Below, piece after piece: positions 11,401-26,400 of a DNA stretch of 64,000 nucleotides. The stretch spans positions 65,819,277 through 65,883,276 of the forward strand of contig NC_087066.1 of assembly GCF_963678635.1 (NCBI RefSeq), in the 5' to 3' direction. The notes beneath the pieces were generated by a model. The model was not told the DNA's origin. It made no database searches and saw nothing but the letters and a program-made list of their open reading frames with translations. Each line of letters begins with the position of its first letter. The stretch's first letter is position 1. The stretch is from Symsagittifera roscoffensis. Lineage: Eukaryota > Xenacoelomorpha > Acoela > Convolutidae. Both the position numbers and the translations under genes were made by a program.

Positions 11401-14400
11401 CTTAACAGCAAAAAGGCAGTTAGTTTGTCAGCTGAGCGAAACAGCAAAATGTCAAATCAAACCAGTAAATAACGAGGTAATACCAGCTAGCATCAACACA
11501 ATGGGCGGTTACCTGGTGTAGTGGTTTTATGGACAAACGGCCATTTCGCCATAACCGGAGAATATCTGCCTTTTGTTTATATGATAGTGGTAAGAGGACA
11601 ACGAATGTTTAATTAATCTCGAGGGCATGGAAAACAATAATGCTCTTTGCGACTATAGCAAAAACTTGGCTGATTGTGACGGATTGTACATAGTGTATAT
11701 ATCAAGATTGCTGGCTATTATTACTCCTGCGTTAACGTTTTGCTTCAGGATTTAAAACTGAAAAATGGATACTACTTTCGATTATCCGCTAATTTTATAA
11801 ATTCAAGGCTGCTTGTTTAAGTCAATTACAGTTTTTTCTATTACAGTGACTCCAATAAGGCTAATCAGGGCTTGAATAAAACTGACGTTAGTGTAACCTT
11901 TCTTACTGCTAAGCAAAACGTTAACGCAGGGTGGACATTAAATGCCACCAATCTTGATATGCTATATGTACAATAGGTAGAATTGAGATATGCATATCCT
12001 GAAAGTTATGTCAAAAAGCCATATTTTGCTGTGATCGCAAATAGTATTTTTCATTTCTATGTCCCGAGAATAATAAATCATTCGTTGATCTGTTTTCGTT
12101 CTGATGAAAAACAGGCAAACATTCGTCGAGAATTTCGAGATGACAGTCTATTGACAAAACCACTTCCATCGCAACTTTACCAAAACAATGCTAAGCTCGA
12201 CCTAACCTCAAAAATCATTCCGGCTTTTATTTCTTTATTGAAGGTGAAACAATTATCCGACTACAACTTGATTCTTTCCCTCCCTCAGCTCTCTAGAAAT
12301 ACTCTGACAACGCGAGAGCAGATCTAACTCAAACAACCAATGCGGTTGGAGGCTGGCATAACGACGCTACTTCGCTGTTCCAGGAAGCTCTCCTCGATTT
12401 ACACGTTTATGGAAAAAATTCAGCTGGATCATTTTAAGCAAAAGATCAATATTCTATAGGCAAGAAGTGGCACAACAACTCAAACCAGTAAAAAATACCG
12501 AGAACCCAATAAAAGACACGGAACGATCACTACCTCATACAAAAATACAGATACTCTAAATTTACCTTCAAGCTTTGGCTCATTTTATACCCTCAGGTGA
12601 CACAAAATATCAGCTTCGAGTTCAGAATTTTGAGCCACCGTGAATCGATCGTTTGATCTTCTGACAAAGAGCAATAAAATTCAAACATAAAGCCAAGTGA
12701 GCGTGAAAAGTCTTTGATATAGCTCACAAGACGAGTGAGTTTAAAACGTGCGTTGACACTTTACGCGTTGCACAGTCTTTTTAAAAGCTAGCATTGCTAT
12801 GAACAATTCTTCAAATGCGGCATCTTCACTTTCATTCCTTTGATTAACATACTACGACAAATTTTTCGCTACAATTCCTCATGTACATTTTAATTTGCAT
12901 AGGCTTCTTCCTGGGCTATACTGTCTGCTGGGTTATTTTTGGAGTGGGCTACCCTATCAAGGATAGAAAGATAAGGGAAAACTTGCCATAAAATCAGCAA
13001 ATACATTTAACAAAACAATGGTAACATCAAACTTTGCCAACGAAATTATAACCAAAAAAAATACGCAGAGGCGAAGCTGAGCTTCGCAAACACTATCAAG
13101 AAAACGACAAAAAGCAGCCCTATAAAATGAAATCAGAAAAAGTAGAAAAAACGGCAAGAAAGAAGAAATTTTCAGTGTGGTGGATTCGATCCTGTGATCA
13201 GGAGATTGAGTACTCTGTCCTCGCATCTGCGCCATGGGCACTTGCTAATTTACTATCACTAGCCACAATTAAAACAGCTACATATGCTAAAAAAAATCCA
13301 ATGAGATGCACCAAAAGTGGAACCAAATATGAATAGACATAACTTTTCATGTAATAACTTGGAGTATATTAAACTGAAGACACTAACTTTGCATATAGTA
13401 AATTAGAAAGCATAAAAATTTATTGCATGCTTTCTTTTGATGATGTAAAAATGCATCAACTGTGTTAACTTTTTACCAAGCGAAAGTCAAAGCTTATGCT
13501 ATCAAATAGCCGTAACGATGCGGCAAAAAGTAACGATGAGACCTAGGTGGGAAAAAAGAATAGTCGTACTATTACACTACACTCACTGAAGCCCACAAGT
13601 GTAAAGAAGCGACATTTCGTTGCAAGTAGAATATGCTTTCAAGTAGAATACGAATGCAAGTAGAACACGCGTAATTCTGTGCGTGAATCAGCGTTTGCCA
13701 CTGAATCTACTGTTACGAATTTTCGCTAGTTAAGAATTTACGACTTATAAGAATTTTCGCCTGTTACGAATTGGCGCCTCTTGCATATATACACTTTAAA
13801 CATTTTATTCCCTTTTAAATCTTCATTTTGAAAGAAAAACTTGACTCTTTTACCCACGCAACAGAGCAAAACTACATAAGCATAGCATTAACAGGTCAGT
13901 AAGTGAATCAATGAAGAAACCTGCTGGAAAAATAACAACCCAAAAAATCTCTTCGAAAAAATCAGACATCGTTGAAACTTATAGGCTAACAACTTTCTAC
14001 AGATAATTTATCTTAATATCACTACAAGTCTTTTTTGTTAACGTGTTCCTCGCAGGCTTCAATTCCTCAGTGGAGATAATTTAATTTGCGTGGGCTTCTT
14101 CCTGGGTTATACTGTCTGCTGGGTTAATTTGGAGTGGGCTACCCCATCGTGGATAGAAAGATAAGGGACAAATTGTCAGAAAATCTGCAAAAACAATTAA
14201 CCAAACCATGGTAAAAGTAACGACAAAAATGAAATCAGAAAGCCCTATAAAAGCAAGAAAGCCCTATAAAATAAATCAGAAAAAGTAAAAAAAAACGGCA
14301 CTTGCTAAATTACCATCACTAGCCAAAAATAAAGCAGCTACATATGCTATTAAATTGCCAATGCGATGCACCAAAAGTGGCACCAAATAAATATAGAAAC

Positions 14401-17400
14401 AATTTGCATGTAAAAAATTGGAAAGCATAAAGCCAAATTATGTATAAAATATGCATTTCAAAAAATGCGAGATAACTTGCAATCAAAAATTTAAAAATCA
14501 AATTTTTTATTGTACTGTTGTTTAAAACATATTTTATATTTGGTTCACTTGATGAATTAAACACAGAGGAGAATTTGCACTTCGCACTCACAATCAAAAA
14601 CATGACAGAAAACGCTACTGGGAAAAACTGAATGAGTAAAACTTTGAGTCTTCAAAATTTCTAATGTGACACACGCAAATTATGACGCATTAGCAGTACC
14701 ATTCACTTTTTTTGAAAAAAAGAAATTCACCAACTAATATGCCTGAATTTATAGAGCTTTAATTATTTAATGAAAACAAGAAGAAACTTTTTTTAAATTT
14801 GAGATTTTTTGTAAAAATCATCCCCCAAAACGCCAAATAAAGTACAAACGGATAGATTTCGCCCCTTGTAACAAATCAATTATGGCAAATAAGCTTCTTT
14901 CAACCAATTTGGAACGATTTCTCAGACGGATTAATTCTCCGCTTACGCGGTAATAGCGCGAAATATATCGCGCGTTAATGCTCTCAAATTGGCCAAAATG
15001 ACAATTTCTTAACGCCCATAACTTTACGAAAAATGATCACACATGAAATATCTTTCCAAACTTAAGCTCGGGACAACAATACTTTTTAAATGAGATGAAA
15101 AAAAATTCCGTCAAAAATGGCTAGTTAAAAAGCCAAAAGTTGTCTGGAAAACAAACCACCCCGAGCACAATTATTCCGGTACTTTCGTTACGAAAGTCGG
15201 AACAATAATAGTCTGTGTTAAAATCCTTAGCATTGACTGTACTTAATAGCTGGTTATTGATCAAAATGAACACTTTCAAAATGAACACTTTATCGCTACA
15301 ATATTTGCGTCGTAACAATATTTGCGACTTAGGTTGAAAAAAAAAGATAGTTCATACTATAACACAATCATTGCTTGCGTAAAAAGCGTTGTTTCCTAGA
15401 TAAAACGTAGTTTCAAACCGCGACTTTTCAGATCCCAACTACGGTAATTTACAAAAACTAGAAACAAACAGAACTAGCAGAGCAACCTGCCAACGTCGGT
15501 TATATTTTACGTGGATTATTGATCTTTCAAATGATCATGAGACCTAACTTTTGCTTGAAAAGGTAGCTTTAGCATGCACATTTTGGCACCACTGTTAAAG
15601 TCACAACAACTTCACGCATTATTAACGCTGACCTTTCTGCGGTCTCCTGTATATAAATTACAAAACGACTTTCAATTACAATAGAAACAGACATAAACGG
15701 GCCTGGAAATTTCTGAGGTTTCATAATAAGACAAGGTAGCTTACAGATTTGGGAGAAAAACTGTTAAATGAAAAAAAAACATTCAAACGAGCATTATTGG
15801 ATGAAGCGAAAGACACCAGAAGGGGCATTCATGGCACCACAGTGCCATGTAAGTTACCAAAGAGGGTTCCTGCGTGTTGTGGGGACAGGTCGAGGTGGTT
15901 GCAGTTGTACGCGGAGGCAGTAAAGCCTGCAAACGAGAGACCCAGGGTAAGACAGAACACGGCCATCACGTAGTTGCACCCAGAGTAGCCAGTCAACACT
16001 GAAATTGAAACTAATACATGGAAACAATGCGAACTTTTTTAAGATATTGAACTCCGGTTGAGACTATCGTACAATTAGCTTAAGTTTGTTCAATTGAAAC
16101 CGGAACTCCGTCAAACTGAGGCATGGGAGAGGGTGTTAAATTGGTTCTAAAACACAACCTTAATGAATCAGAATCTACTTTGTACCCACTGAGCTGAGCA
16201 AATCAAATCCGAATTGAACAATAGTAACCAGTTGCTGTGCAACTAGTACAGAATGTTCCAATTACTGTTTTCAATTCAAAAACATTTAAATTTGAAGTGT
16301 CAGTGACCAGATAAATCGGCAAAAATGATAGGCTTTAAGACCATACATTAATCAACCACTTTTCGAAAAAGAGAACACCTCCTCATCATCCTGAAAAAAC
16401 GACTCCAAACGAATATTGAACTTCCAATTGACTCCAACTGAATATGAGTCTGAATAGAAAAAACTATAACCCAATTTTCTACGCCAGATCAAAAGTTGTT
16501 ATAATATTACTTCAACTTCTCGACAGTGTTGGAATCATGTTTTTGGAATTCGAATCACGAGAATCTCGACTGAAAGCGTTCCTATTTGATACTACACTTG
16601 AACCCCTAACATGCGTTGTTTGAAGTAAAATCGCGCACGCCATGTTTACTTCGAGAGTGGTTGTAACAACGATAAAACTTAAGATACTTACTTTAATAAA
16701 CTACGATAAATGTTAACGAACTGCAAAGAGTAAATCGAAATTATTTTATACCCGCCCATCAAAAAAGGCGAAAGAATTTTTAAACTAGGGTGGGTTTTTT
16801 GTTAAAAAATATATAGACCTTTCTTCAAGCCGGCCATTTCGGTTTCAAGCTCTTCCAAAATTCTAACAAAAATATACTAAGACTAGGACTTTTTTGAGCG
16901 CACGCTCCCCAAAACACCTACCCCATAAAACGAAAGGATGGTGCCGCCCATTAGCAATTTATCCTCGAATGCAAACTATTTCGGCTACCTTACCCAGAAA
17001 CAAGGCGGGTGTGAGGGCACCGATGAGTCCATTGATTCTCCTGATTCGAGTCGTCGTTACCACTCTGGCCTCTCGGAGTTTGTCCGTGATATAGGAGACC
17101 AATTGAGTCACCATGAAGCAGAAGGCCCACGGCAGAGCACAGAGAAGGCCTATAGTGTGGTTGAGTTAAGCAAAAAAACTTAATATTCAGTCCCAAAAAG
17201 CGTCGCTTCTTTTGGTTCAGTGAAAATTAGCAATATATTCACTGCACACTCATCTTTAATCAAAACATGTTCAAAAACAAAATAAATTCAAATCTTTATT
17301 TAGTAGAAAGTTAAAACAAAAGAGGCTTTTCAAAAGACTGGTTTCGCATAGTAACTTCCCAAATGACATAATTCTCAAAGGGCATCAAATAATATTTTTT

Positions 17401-20400
17401 TAGTTCCTAATTTTGTAATAGAACTAGGAACGAATTTAGGATTTTCTGGAGGGGTGACTTTTCAAAAAATCGAATTTTTCAACCCTTTTAGGCTGACTAA
17501 ATTGATTTTTGAGCTCTCCCGAATCTCAAAAAAGACCCTATGTTGACAAAATTTTCTGCCTCACATGCACATTTTTGAAAAGGCAAAAAAATGTGTTGGA
17601 AAAATTGGACAAAAAAACGCGTTTTTTCGTTGCACGCTCTAGCCCTCAAGTTTAGAAAATATTAGCGCTTTTAGAAAACTTTAGGGTCACTTAGCCAAAA
17701 AGATTTCTCAAAGTAGTACAACGGGGGACCCTCTGGGTCGGCAGGGTATCGAATCCATGAGAGGGGAGGGGTAGTCGGCGCCCCGCGTCCCCTCGTAAAT
17801 CCGCAACTGATTAGAACTATAACTTCATATATAATGAACTATAACTCAAAATCTTTTAAACTAATTGTTTCTCATCTGATGACTGACAAATTTACTGCGA
17901 CAATTAACTAATTGAATGATATCTTCTATTAACTGTCTGGTTAAGTTGCCAATGGAATCGCTGACTGACTTGTTTATCTAACTCATTCCAGACCTTTTTC
18001 GGAAAATGTTTCTTGAAAAAGATTTCATTGCAACAACTGTGTATGGAACTTATGCCACTGTGGATGTTTTTCGTTTTCGGCCATTTGGGTCGTAACCGAT
18101 TTCAATTTAACATGCTTACGTTGTAGGATCCTTTAAGAAATATTTAGCAAGGCTATTAGCAAGGCTTTAAGCAAGGCTAAAAAAAGCTTTATACGGTGAT
18201 GCCAAAATAGTTCAAATCAGGCGCATATTTTAACCCACCGTTCTGAGAAATGTCAAAATTGAGCACATGTGACAGGTATTGGGGCAAACATGTCATGAGT
18301 CCATACTGCAAGAAGGTGTTTCCAAAGTGAGCACAAATGATGGCCCACATAGGCGTGGAGGAGAAAACTTTTCGCCAGGGCAGACTACTACTACTACCAC
18401 TGCTACTGCTGGAGCCACCGGCTACTCCTCCAGGAACAACAGGCTGTAAGCAAAATAAGGTTTTGAACACATCAAAAATATCAACAGGAATGGTGCAAAA
18501 ATGGCCAGTGGTGCAAAAAACTCTTCCGACGAATTCAACGAATGTGAAACAACCACTTTAGAGAAAAACATGATTATAAAGAAAGTGGAGCTTCGCACCA
18601 CTTGTGATACAACACAAACGAAAAACATAAGCTGAAAAAAATGAAAAATGGTGGAAAAAAAAGTGAACCAAAACTTTCGTATGTCTCAATAAAAGACAAT
18701 TAGGGCCCAGCTAAAGCTGGAGATATCTGTTTGATTTTGAGAAAAACGCAATTTTAGAAAAACGCGTTTTGATTTGGGAAAACTAGGATTTTCTCGAGGG
18801 AGTGCGGATTTTCGCAAAATTTGTCGACCTTTTTTTAAGTCGACCACGACCTTCTTTCAAGTCCACTAAAGATTTTCTCGAGGGGGGGCTTTTTTCGAGA
18901 GGGGGAACGGGTTGGTCGTCAAAAATCGCATGTCATAAAATAACACTCTGATAGGAGGGGAGAGGGGTGCTAAATCCACTCCTGGACCGGGATAGATAAG
19001 AATATGAAACTATAAATAGCACCAGAACAATCACAACATTCTTACAGCGGGCATAATTTAGTCTACGAAAGTGGTAAATTTTCATATCTCAAGCCTCCAA
19101 AACTTGTCATAGCCTCCAAGACTACATAGTTTATTTAAGCTTCAGCTCAGCCGGGAAAAAACTGAGTATCATTTCGATCAACTCAAATGCCTGGTTACCT
19201 CATTCGGAAAAAAAGCGGACTGACGGTATAATGATACGCTTGCGAACAAAACTTGCCTGTGAAAAAATCTGGCATAGGTCAAAAATTCTGCAAACCAACC
19301 GATAATGGGAAAACTTTCTGCTCATCAAAATTTTCATTTTCTGATAAAACATTGTTTTAGTTACGTATCAAGTACATGCAGTTGGCGGACTGGAGCTGTC
19401 AAAACAATGCATTACTAGGCAAAACACATACAACCTCGACAAAGAATAACTGGACACAACGAAAACAGTGCAAAAATTTTGTTTCCGAGAGAAACTTTTA
19501 TTTCGACAAAAACTTTGAGGAATCAACCGTAATCCCCCTCCCCCCAATTTTGAATTTCCATAGACTAACTTTGAGAATAACCTAGATTCAATCAAAATCA
19601 ATTGTTTTGTTTCACTGAAAAAAAATGAATTGAAACATTAATCTAAGCAATTACCAGCATACAAATACAACCGAATAATTTTTGGCAATAAAGTTAATTT
19701 TGTCAACATATAAAACTATATCTAGTAGGTTGAAAAACGGGTAACTGCATTTAAATGTCGCAAATTACCCCTAGAAATGACTGTTCAATGCGAGAAACAA
19801 TTTTTGCAAAAAAAAACAATTGTTCCCGATTATAAGTGAAACAACAGTTATCAGTGGAACAGCACGAATGTCAGCAGACGAAAGCGTATTTAGGATGTTA
19901 TAAAAATTACCTGTGTGTTTCTCTGAATGAACTCCAGTTCAAGTGGATCAATAGAAGGGTGGTCCTGAGGAAAACTGGAGATGTGTTTGTTCCAGTAGAA
20001 CACAAATAGCAAACCCAGAGAGCCGATCAAATAGAAGCCCATAGGCCAGCCACCTAAAGCGCACTTAAATTTGCAGTGCCTGTTTAAATTATCCGGACTA
20101 AACACCGCAAACTTATTTTCCCTTCTTCAAACGCGTTTTCCTCAAATTGCGTAGAGAAAACAGTTTTTGTTCCGACTTTCGATACGAAAGTAACGGAATA
20201 TTTGTGCTCGGGGTGGGTTTTTTTTTCTTCAGACAAATTTCGACTTTTTAACTAGCCATTTTTGACGGAATTTTTTATATCATTCACAAGGTATTGTTGT
20301 CCTGAGCTCAAATTTGAAAAGATATTTCACCTGTGATCATTTTTCGTAAAGTTATGGGGGTTTAAAGATTGCCATTTTGACCAATTTGGGACAATTAACG

Positions 20401-23400
20401 CGCGATATATTTCGAGCTATTAACGCGTAAGCGGAGAGTTTATCCGTCTTAAAATCGTTCCAAATTGGTTGAAAGAAGCTTATTTGCCATAATTGATTTG
20501 TTACAAGGAGCTAAATCTATCTTTTTGTACTTAAAATGGCGTGTGGGGTGATGATTTTCATTTAAAAAAATTCAAATTAAAAAAAAATTATTTTTATTTT
20601 ATTACATTTAATTTTTTAATGTTATTACTGCTCCATAAAACCCTAAAAGGCAGTCGGAACATTCAGTGCTTCGCCCTGACACGAGCAGTCTTGTTTTAAT
20701 CTAAAATTGATATAGAGCAATATATTTTGCGAAACTCGGACAAAAAACTTAAACACTAAAAATGGATCTTTTTTGGTCATTTTTAGCTCCTTTTGATCAA
20801 TCAAAATTACCCTAAGCGTACCGAGTCAGTTTCTGAGCAAATTATATAAAGTGAGTCTAATTTTTAACCCAACAGCGTTTAAGACAGGTATGTATAGTCT
20901 CCTAAACTCAGAATAAACACAAATATTTTTGTTTGATAGCCAAGAATGGTCGTTTTTACTATTTAAAACACCTAACTTTTGAAAACAACGTGTAAACAAT
21001 TTGCGAAAACTTTGTCTGGCTACGTGAGAGGCCTTTGCCAAATAATATCCTTAGCAATTGACCCAGTAGTTTTAGCCAATCGCCCAGTTTAAGGGTAAAA
21101 TTTTGAGTCCCAATTTCAAAAAACAAATTGCACCATAATAATTCTGGTAAAAATCTCATCATCTTTTGTTCTCATCACTTGTCCAGTGGGAGCCCAATTT
21201 GAGATTAAAGCATGTAACAAACTAATTTTGTTCGTTTCGCCCGGATAATTTAAAACATAGCCAACAGACAGTTGGAAAAGATTCAAGGAACGCAAGAAAA
21301 CAAAAAACTGAAAAAATTGAAATCTCAGCATTCGAATTTCAAAGAACAAATTAGAAGCATTTAAAGCTCTTCAAATTTCAAGAATAGTTTATAATTGATA
21401 AAATTAATCCAATTTGAGAAAACTGGATCAACAGGTGAATGTTTTATTTCGCTGGGGAATGTGAAAAGGAAGTTAGAAGTCGATCACGTTTTTCGTGACA
21501 TTTTAACTTTTGCTGTTTGATAGTGGTGTTGTTTTTCCTTTTAACAAAGAAAATCAATTGAAATTAAAACGAAATCACAAGTCAAATCGCGAAAAAGTAA
21601 ATTTGAGCCTGATCAATTTTTAAGAATTTTCCTGAAAAAATCAAAAAGATCATCACGACCTTTATACGAGCCTGAACTACGTTCATCGACTCTTAATCAG
21701 CACTGTAAGAATGAACTAAACAGTGGTATTATGTGATTAATTTATATCTTTATCAAGAAGGATGGCCCTACCGATACTGTCGTAGGAGCATATGTAGCCC
21801 ATGAGTATCTGGAAGACTACGTTTCCAAATGTGCCCCCAGAGAGAGACAACGCAGAGAACATGCTCTTCTCGAAGATGGGAACCCATTGACCCAGCATGG
21901 CAGTGAAGGAGGGAAAGGTGACTGCCTCGAACAGACCCATCAGAAAGCGGACTAACCTGCAAAAAGACCCTTCATGCACAATTTTTTTAAAATCAACTAA
22001 AAATTCCTTTGTCAAAATTTGCCGTTACTGAAGGCAGAACTTTCTTTCTCCCAAATCAAATCAAATCTTATACAAAGAGTTGAAGCAGAGCTTCGCCACA
22101 TTTGCCATACAACGCAAACACAGCAGTGAAAAATAGCGAATAGAAATTGAGACGAAAATATTAAAACCGAAATATATTCTTGAAAAAAATGCAAAAATAC
22201 TCAAGAAACACAACAAACATAGCCAATTGACAGTTGGAAAAGAGTAATGAACGGAAAGAAACAGAAAAAACTAACTTGTTTTTTGAAATTAACTTCATTT
22301 TTTTAAGAAACAATATATGTCCTTAAAGCTCTTTCACAAAGAATTTGTTTGACCCTTGTTTGGTTTGATGAAATTAACCCAATTTGAGAAAACTGGATCA
22401 ATAGGTAATTTGTAACTCCGTTGGGAAATCTGAACATTTAAATCCAATTCTGAAAAAAGAAGTTGATCACGTTTTTCGTGACCTTTACACTTTTGCTGTT
22501 CGATGTGGCGATTGCTTTCCTTATAACATAGGATATGAAATGAACTTGAAAGATATCGAAATTTAAACTGCGAAAAATCTAACTTGAGCGCGAACAAATT
22601 TTCAGACTTTTTCCTACATTAATTACTAATAAACAGCATTAAATAGGTCTCTAATTTTTAAAAAGAGCGGCCAGAAAGCCGCTAATGCATTCATTGAGAC
22701 AAAAACAGCCGCGCATTGAGACAAAAACAAACAAAAAACCATAAAAAAGTTTTTTTGCATATAAATTTTTTGAGCAAATAAGTTTTAAAACTTTGCACTT
22801 ATGTAAGACAAACTAACTATTTAAAAAAATTTCAATCATTTTTTCCCTTGAAGCGATACAAATCAAGAAACGAAGCCTATATAAAAGATAAGCCGAAAAC
22901 ATTAAGGACGAACAAAGCTTCAAAGCGAAATTTAAAACAAAAGAAAATATACAAAGTCAGGGCTATTAATTTTTTAAATTTCAGGAATACAACAAAAAAC
23001 AGATGTATCTACGGAAAAAATTGCTGGCCGCAACCAAGTGGCAACTAAGCCGACAAAACATAAGCAGGCAAACAGAAGTCCGACAATTCAACTATTCCCG
23101 GAAAATTTTTTATAATTTTATATATACTGGAAAAAAAAACAAGGTTCTCGATTACAAGACACTTGCTTCAGCAAGTGTAACATTAGCATCAATAATTTTT
23201 TAAATTTGATAGTGGAGGGGATAGACGAAAGGCATATTCCATGCCTATTTATTATCGACCCAGGATAATTTAAACAATTACCGCCAATTTGCTTTTCTGA
23301 ATAGCAATTTTTTCAACCATCATCACTCATATTAATTATACAGCACCCTCTAACACCCTTTTTTGGTCGTGAAGTACACGTACCATAGTGCGTGTGGGCC

Positions 23401-26400
23401 CATTGCGGCAGCAGAGGGAGTGAGGAGGGTGAGGATGGAGGCCATGGCGACTCCGAAGGAGAAGACCCACTTGCCTCCGTACACAGTGGCCAAGTATCCT
23501 GAAAACAAACAGTTCCTGTTCGTCGAGGAACCAAAACCCAACGCCCTTTAACTCAAATCCAATTTGTAACAAAATTATCATGCCGAGAACAATTCCAACA
23601 CAAAAAGCATGAATCCAACCGTGTAAATTGCAGCGTGAGCCTAACTCTTTGGCTGCAGCGTGAAGCAACCTCACTGACCTCCAGGGATCTGCATGATCAT
23701 GTATCCGTAGTAGAAAGCACCCATGATTGATGACACTTGCTGTTCACTCCACACATACCTCTCCAGAGACCCAAGTGAGATCGCATTATCTTCTTCTGCT
23801 TTTGATCTTCCACGAGGTAACAAACTGACACTGCCACTGTCACTCATCGGACACTCTTAACACAACACGGGATGGGCGAAACACAACACTGCTGATCAAA
23901 ATCATCTCGATCGCAAAATAATTCAACGCAATTTCTCACATTCGGTTAAATTCTGACTTAATTGAAGAAATGTTTTTATTCTTATACACTTGAGCTAGAA
24001 TGAATAAGAAAGAGTTTGTCCAAAATTAGACCCAAAAATGCACCTCAATCATGATTGAAATTAACAAAAAAACTACCAGACAATTTTTGAAAGAAAAATA
24101 GCAAAAAGATAGTTATACTTATTACGACACAGAGGCGAAAGTAACCCTTTGCCACAACACACACAAAATTTTGACTGCCCAAAAATTCAATCGGCAAACA
24201 CGAATTTCGCAACCCAAAAAATCCATTCAATTGCGCAACCCAAAAAATCCCTTAGAAAAATCAGACATCTTTGAATTTTATAGGCTAACATTTTTATAGA
24301 ACTCAATAATCGTAATAACGCTACAAGTCTTTTTTGTCAACATCCTTCTCGCAGGCTTCAATTCCTCAGATGAGATATTTTAATTTGCAAGGGCTTTTTC
24401 CTGTGCTATTCTGTCTGCTGGAGTAATTTGGAGTGGGCTACCTTACGCTAGCGAAGGATAACGGTAAGGAATAATTTGAAAATTTAACTGCAGCGGATTG
24501 GAAACTTTTACTGTGGCATTCGATCCTGAGACCAAGAAAATGTGAGTACCCTGAAGTTGCATCTTCGCCACGGCCCATGAAAACTTGCAAACACTAGCGC
24601 TTATGATGCAGCTTTATTATATGCTAGTAAATTTTCAAGGCTATGAAGCATAAATGCCAGCAAATACAAATGAAACGAAAGCTAAAAGCGGCTTTGAACC
24701 TCCGACCAGTAGATGAGGAGTCTCACGCCCTTCCATCTGGACCACGGTTGCTTAACGATTGGCAAAGACTAGCCACAAAATAGCAGAGAACAGATGCTAT
24801 GAATTTTCCAATGCTACATATCGTGATTATAGCAAAAGTGATGAAATGAGCACTTTCATTTGCGAATTAGGTTGGAAGAAGTATAATCATAGTAAAACAC
24901 TATGCTGGCTAGTGTAAACAATTAGCACAGTGGCAGAGCAGCACTTTGCAAGCACAAGCATAAAAATGGTAAAAGAGGCTTTAAGTTGAAACCACCAGCA
25001 AGCAGACTTAAAATTGAATATCTTTGCCACTGACATATACGCTAGCTGTCTTCCAAATCCAGGCCACCAAAAAAGCCAAAAACGCGCATGCGGATGAAAC
25101 ACATGAGCCGTAAACGGTTAATGAAATTTAGAACTTCTGCTGAAAACCAGCTTATGCTCGTGAGGTTGGAAAAAAGGAAATGACACGAACCTAAAGGTTT
25201 GCCTGTGAAAATAGCCAAACATAGCCCTCGGATAGTATTTCAAGTACTTCAGAAATGCTTACAGAGAATAAAAAGTGGTATCAAACAAAAGTGTTTGAGC
25301 ATTGACGTGGAGTCAAACAAATAAATTTAAAAACGTTATCTCCGATGAGAAAAAAAGTTCAAAAAATTCCATTTTTCAGATTATTTTACCTTGAGGAAGT
25401 ATGAAAAAGCAAAATGAAGCATTTCAAAACTCTCACTCGTGTGTTTTCTAACTTAAGATAATGGCACGTTTGATGCTTAGTTTTAATCGGCACCAAAAAA
25501 ACTGCTATTGTCGAAATCTCTTTGCGTCGAAAAAGACTCATATCTAAAACTCTTTCCATTAGAAAACGCTGCCGTTCAAAACACCTGTATTAAACCGGAG
25601 CAGATTTCCTTTAAAGAAATCTATCAGCTAAATTTTCGAAAAGTGGTTGATTACAAGCGCAACAGAAAAAATTCAGCTAACCGAAATAGGAAGTAATTCA
25701 ATCTATTTAAACGTTCTATCCATATACACGTGAGCTTGACTCTGAAAACATCATAAATCAATCAGACCTCGCATTCGTATCAACGTTTCATGCCCATGAC
25801 TCAAAGAAAAAGAAATCAGAAAACGCTTCAAATAGCAACCCAAAAAACTAAATTCCCAGAAGTTAGCGCCTGACAGACTTAGTGGTAAACCAGACCGTTT
25901 TATTGCTGGCATTTGTGTTAACATGTAATTTAACTGAAATAACATTCACTCGAGCATCATGATAGTTTGCAATCACCAAAGAAAAGGTATTCGTATCATA
26001 TTTCGAAATTTCTTAGTTTTGGGACTATATTCAGTTTCAGGTCGCAGTTTATACTTGATTTAAGAAACGGGAAGTTATATTGAAAGAATTAGGTACTTTA
26101 ACATTTGTATCAGCCCAAAATAGCAAAAATTTAAAAATAAATAGAGGTGTAAAAATGGTCAGCTAAACATTGGAAGAAGAAAAATTTCTTTCTCATCGTA
26201 ACAAATTGCAATAAATACTTCGAAAAACAAGCAACCAAACAGAGAAAACTCAAATTGGTACAAATTAATCAAAAACTTTTCTGAGTGAATTCCTCACAAA
26301 AATCTCAAAACAACTTTGATGAACTGGTATTTATATATAGCTCATGAACGAACAATTAGTATTTTTTCTTTCACAAAGACTAGCCGAAATGATTTCGTAA

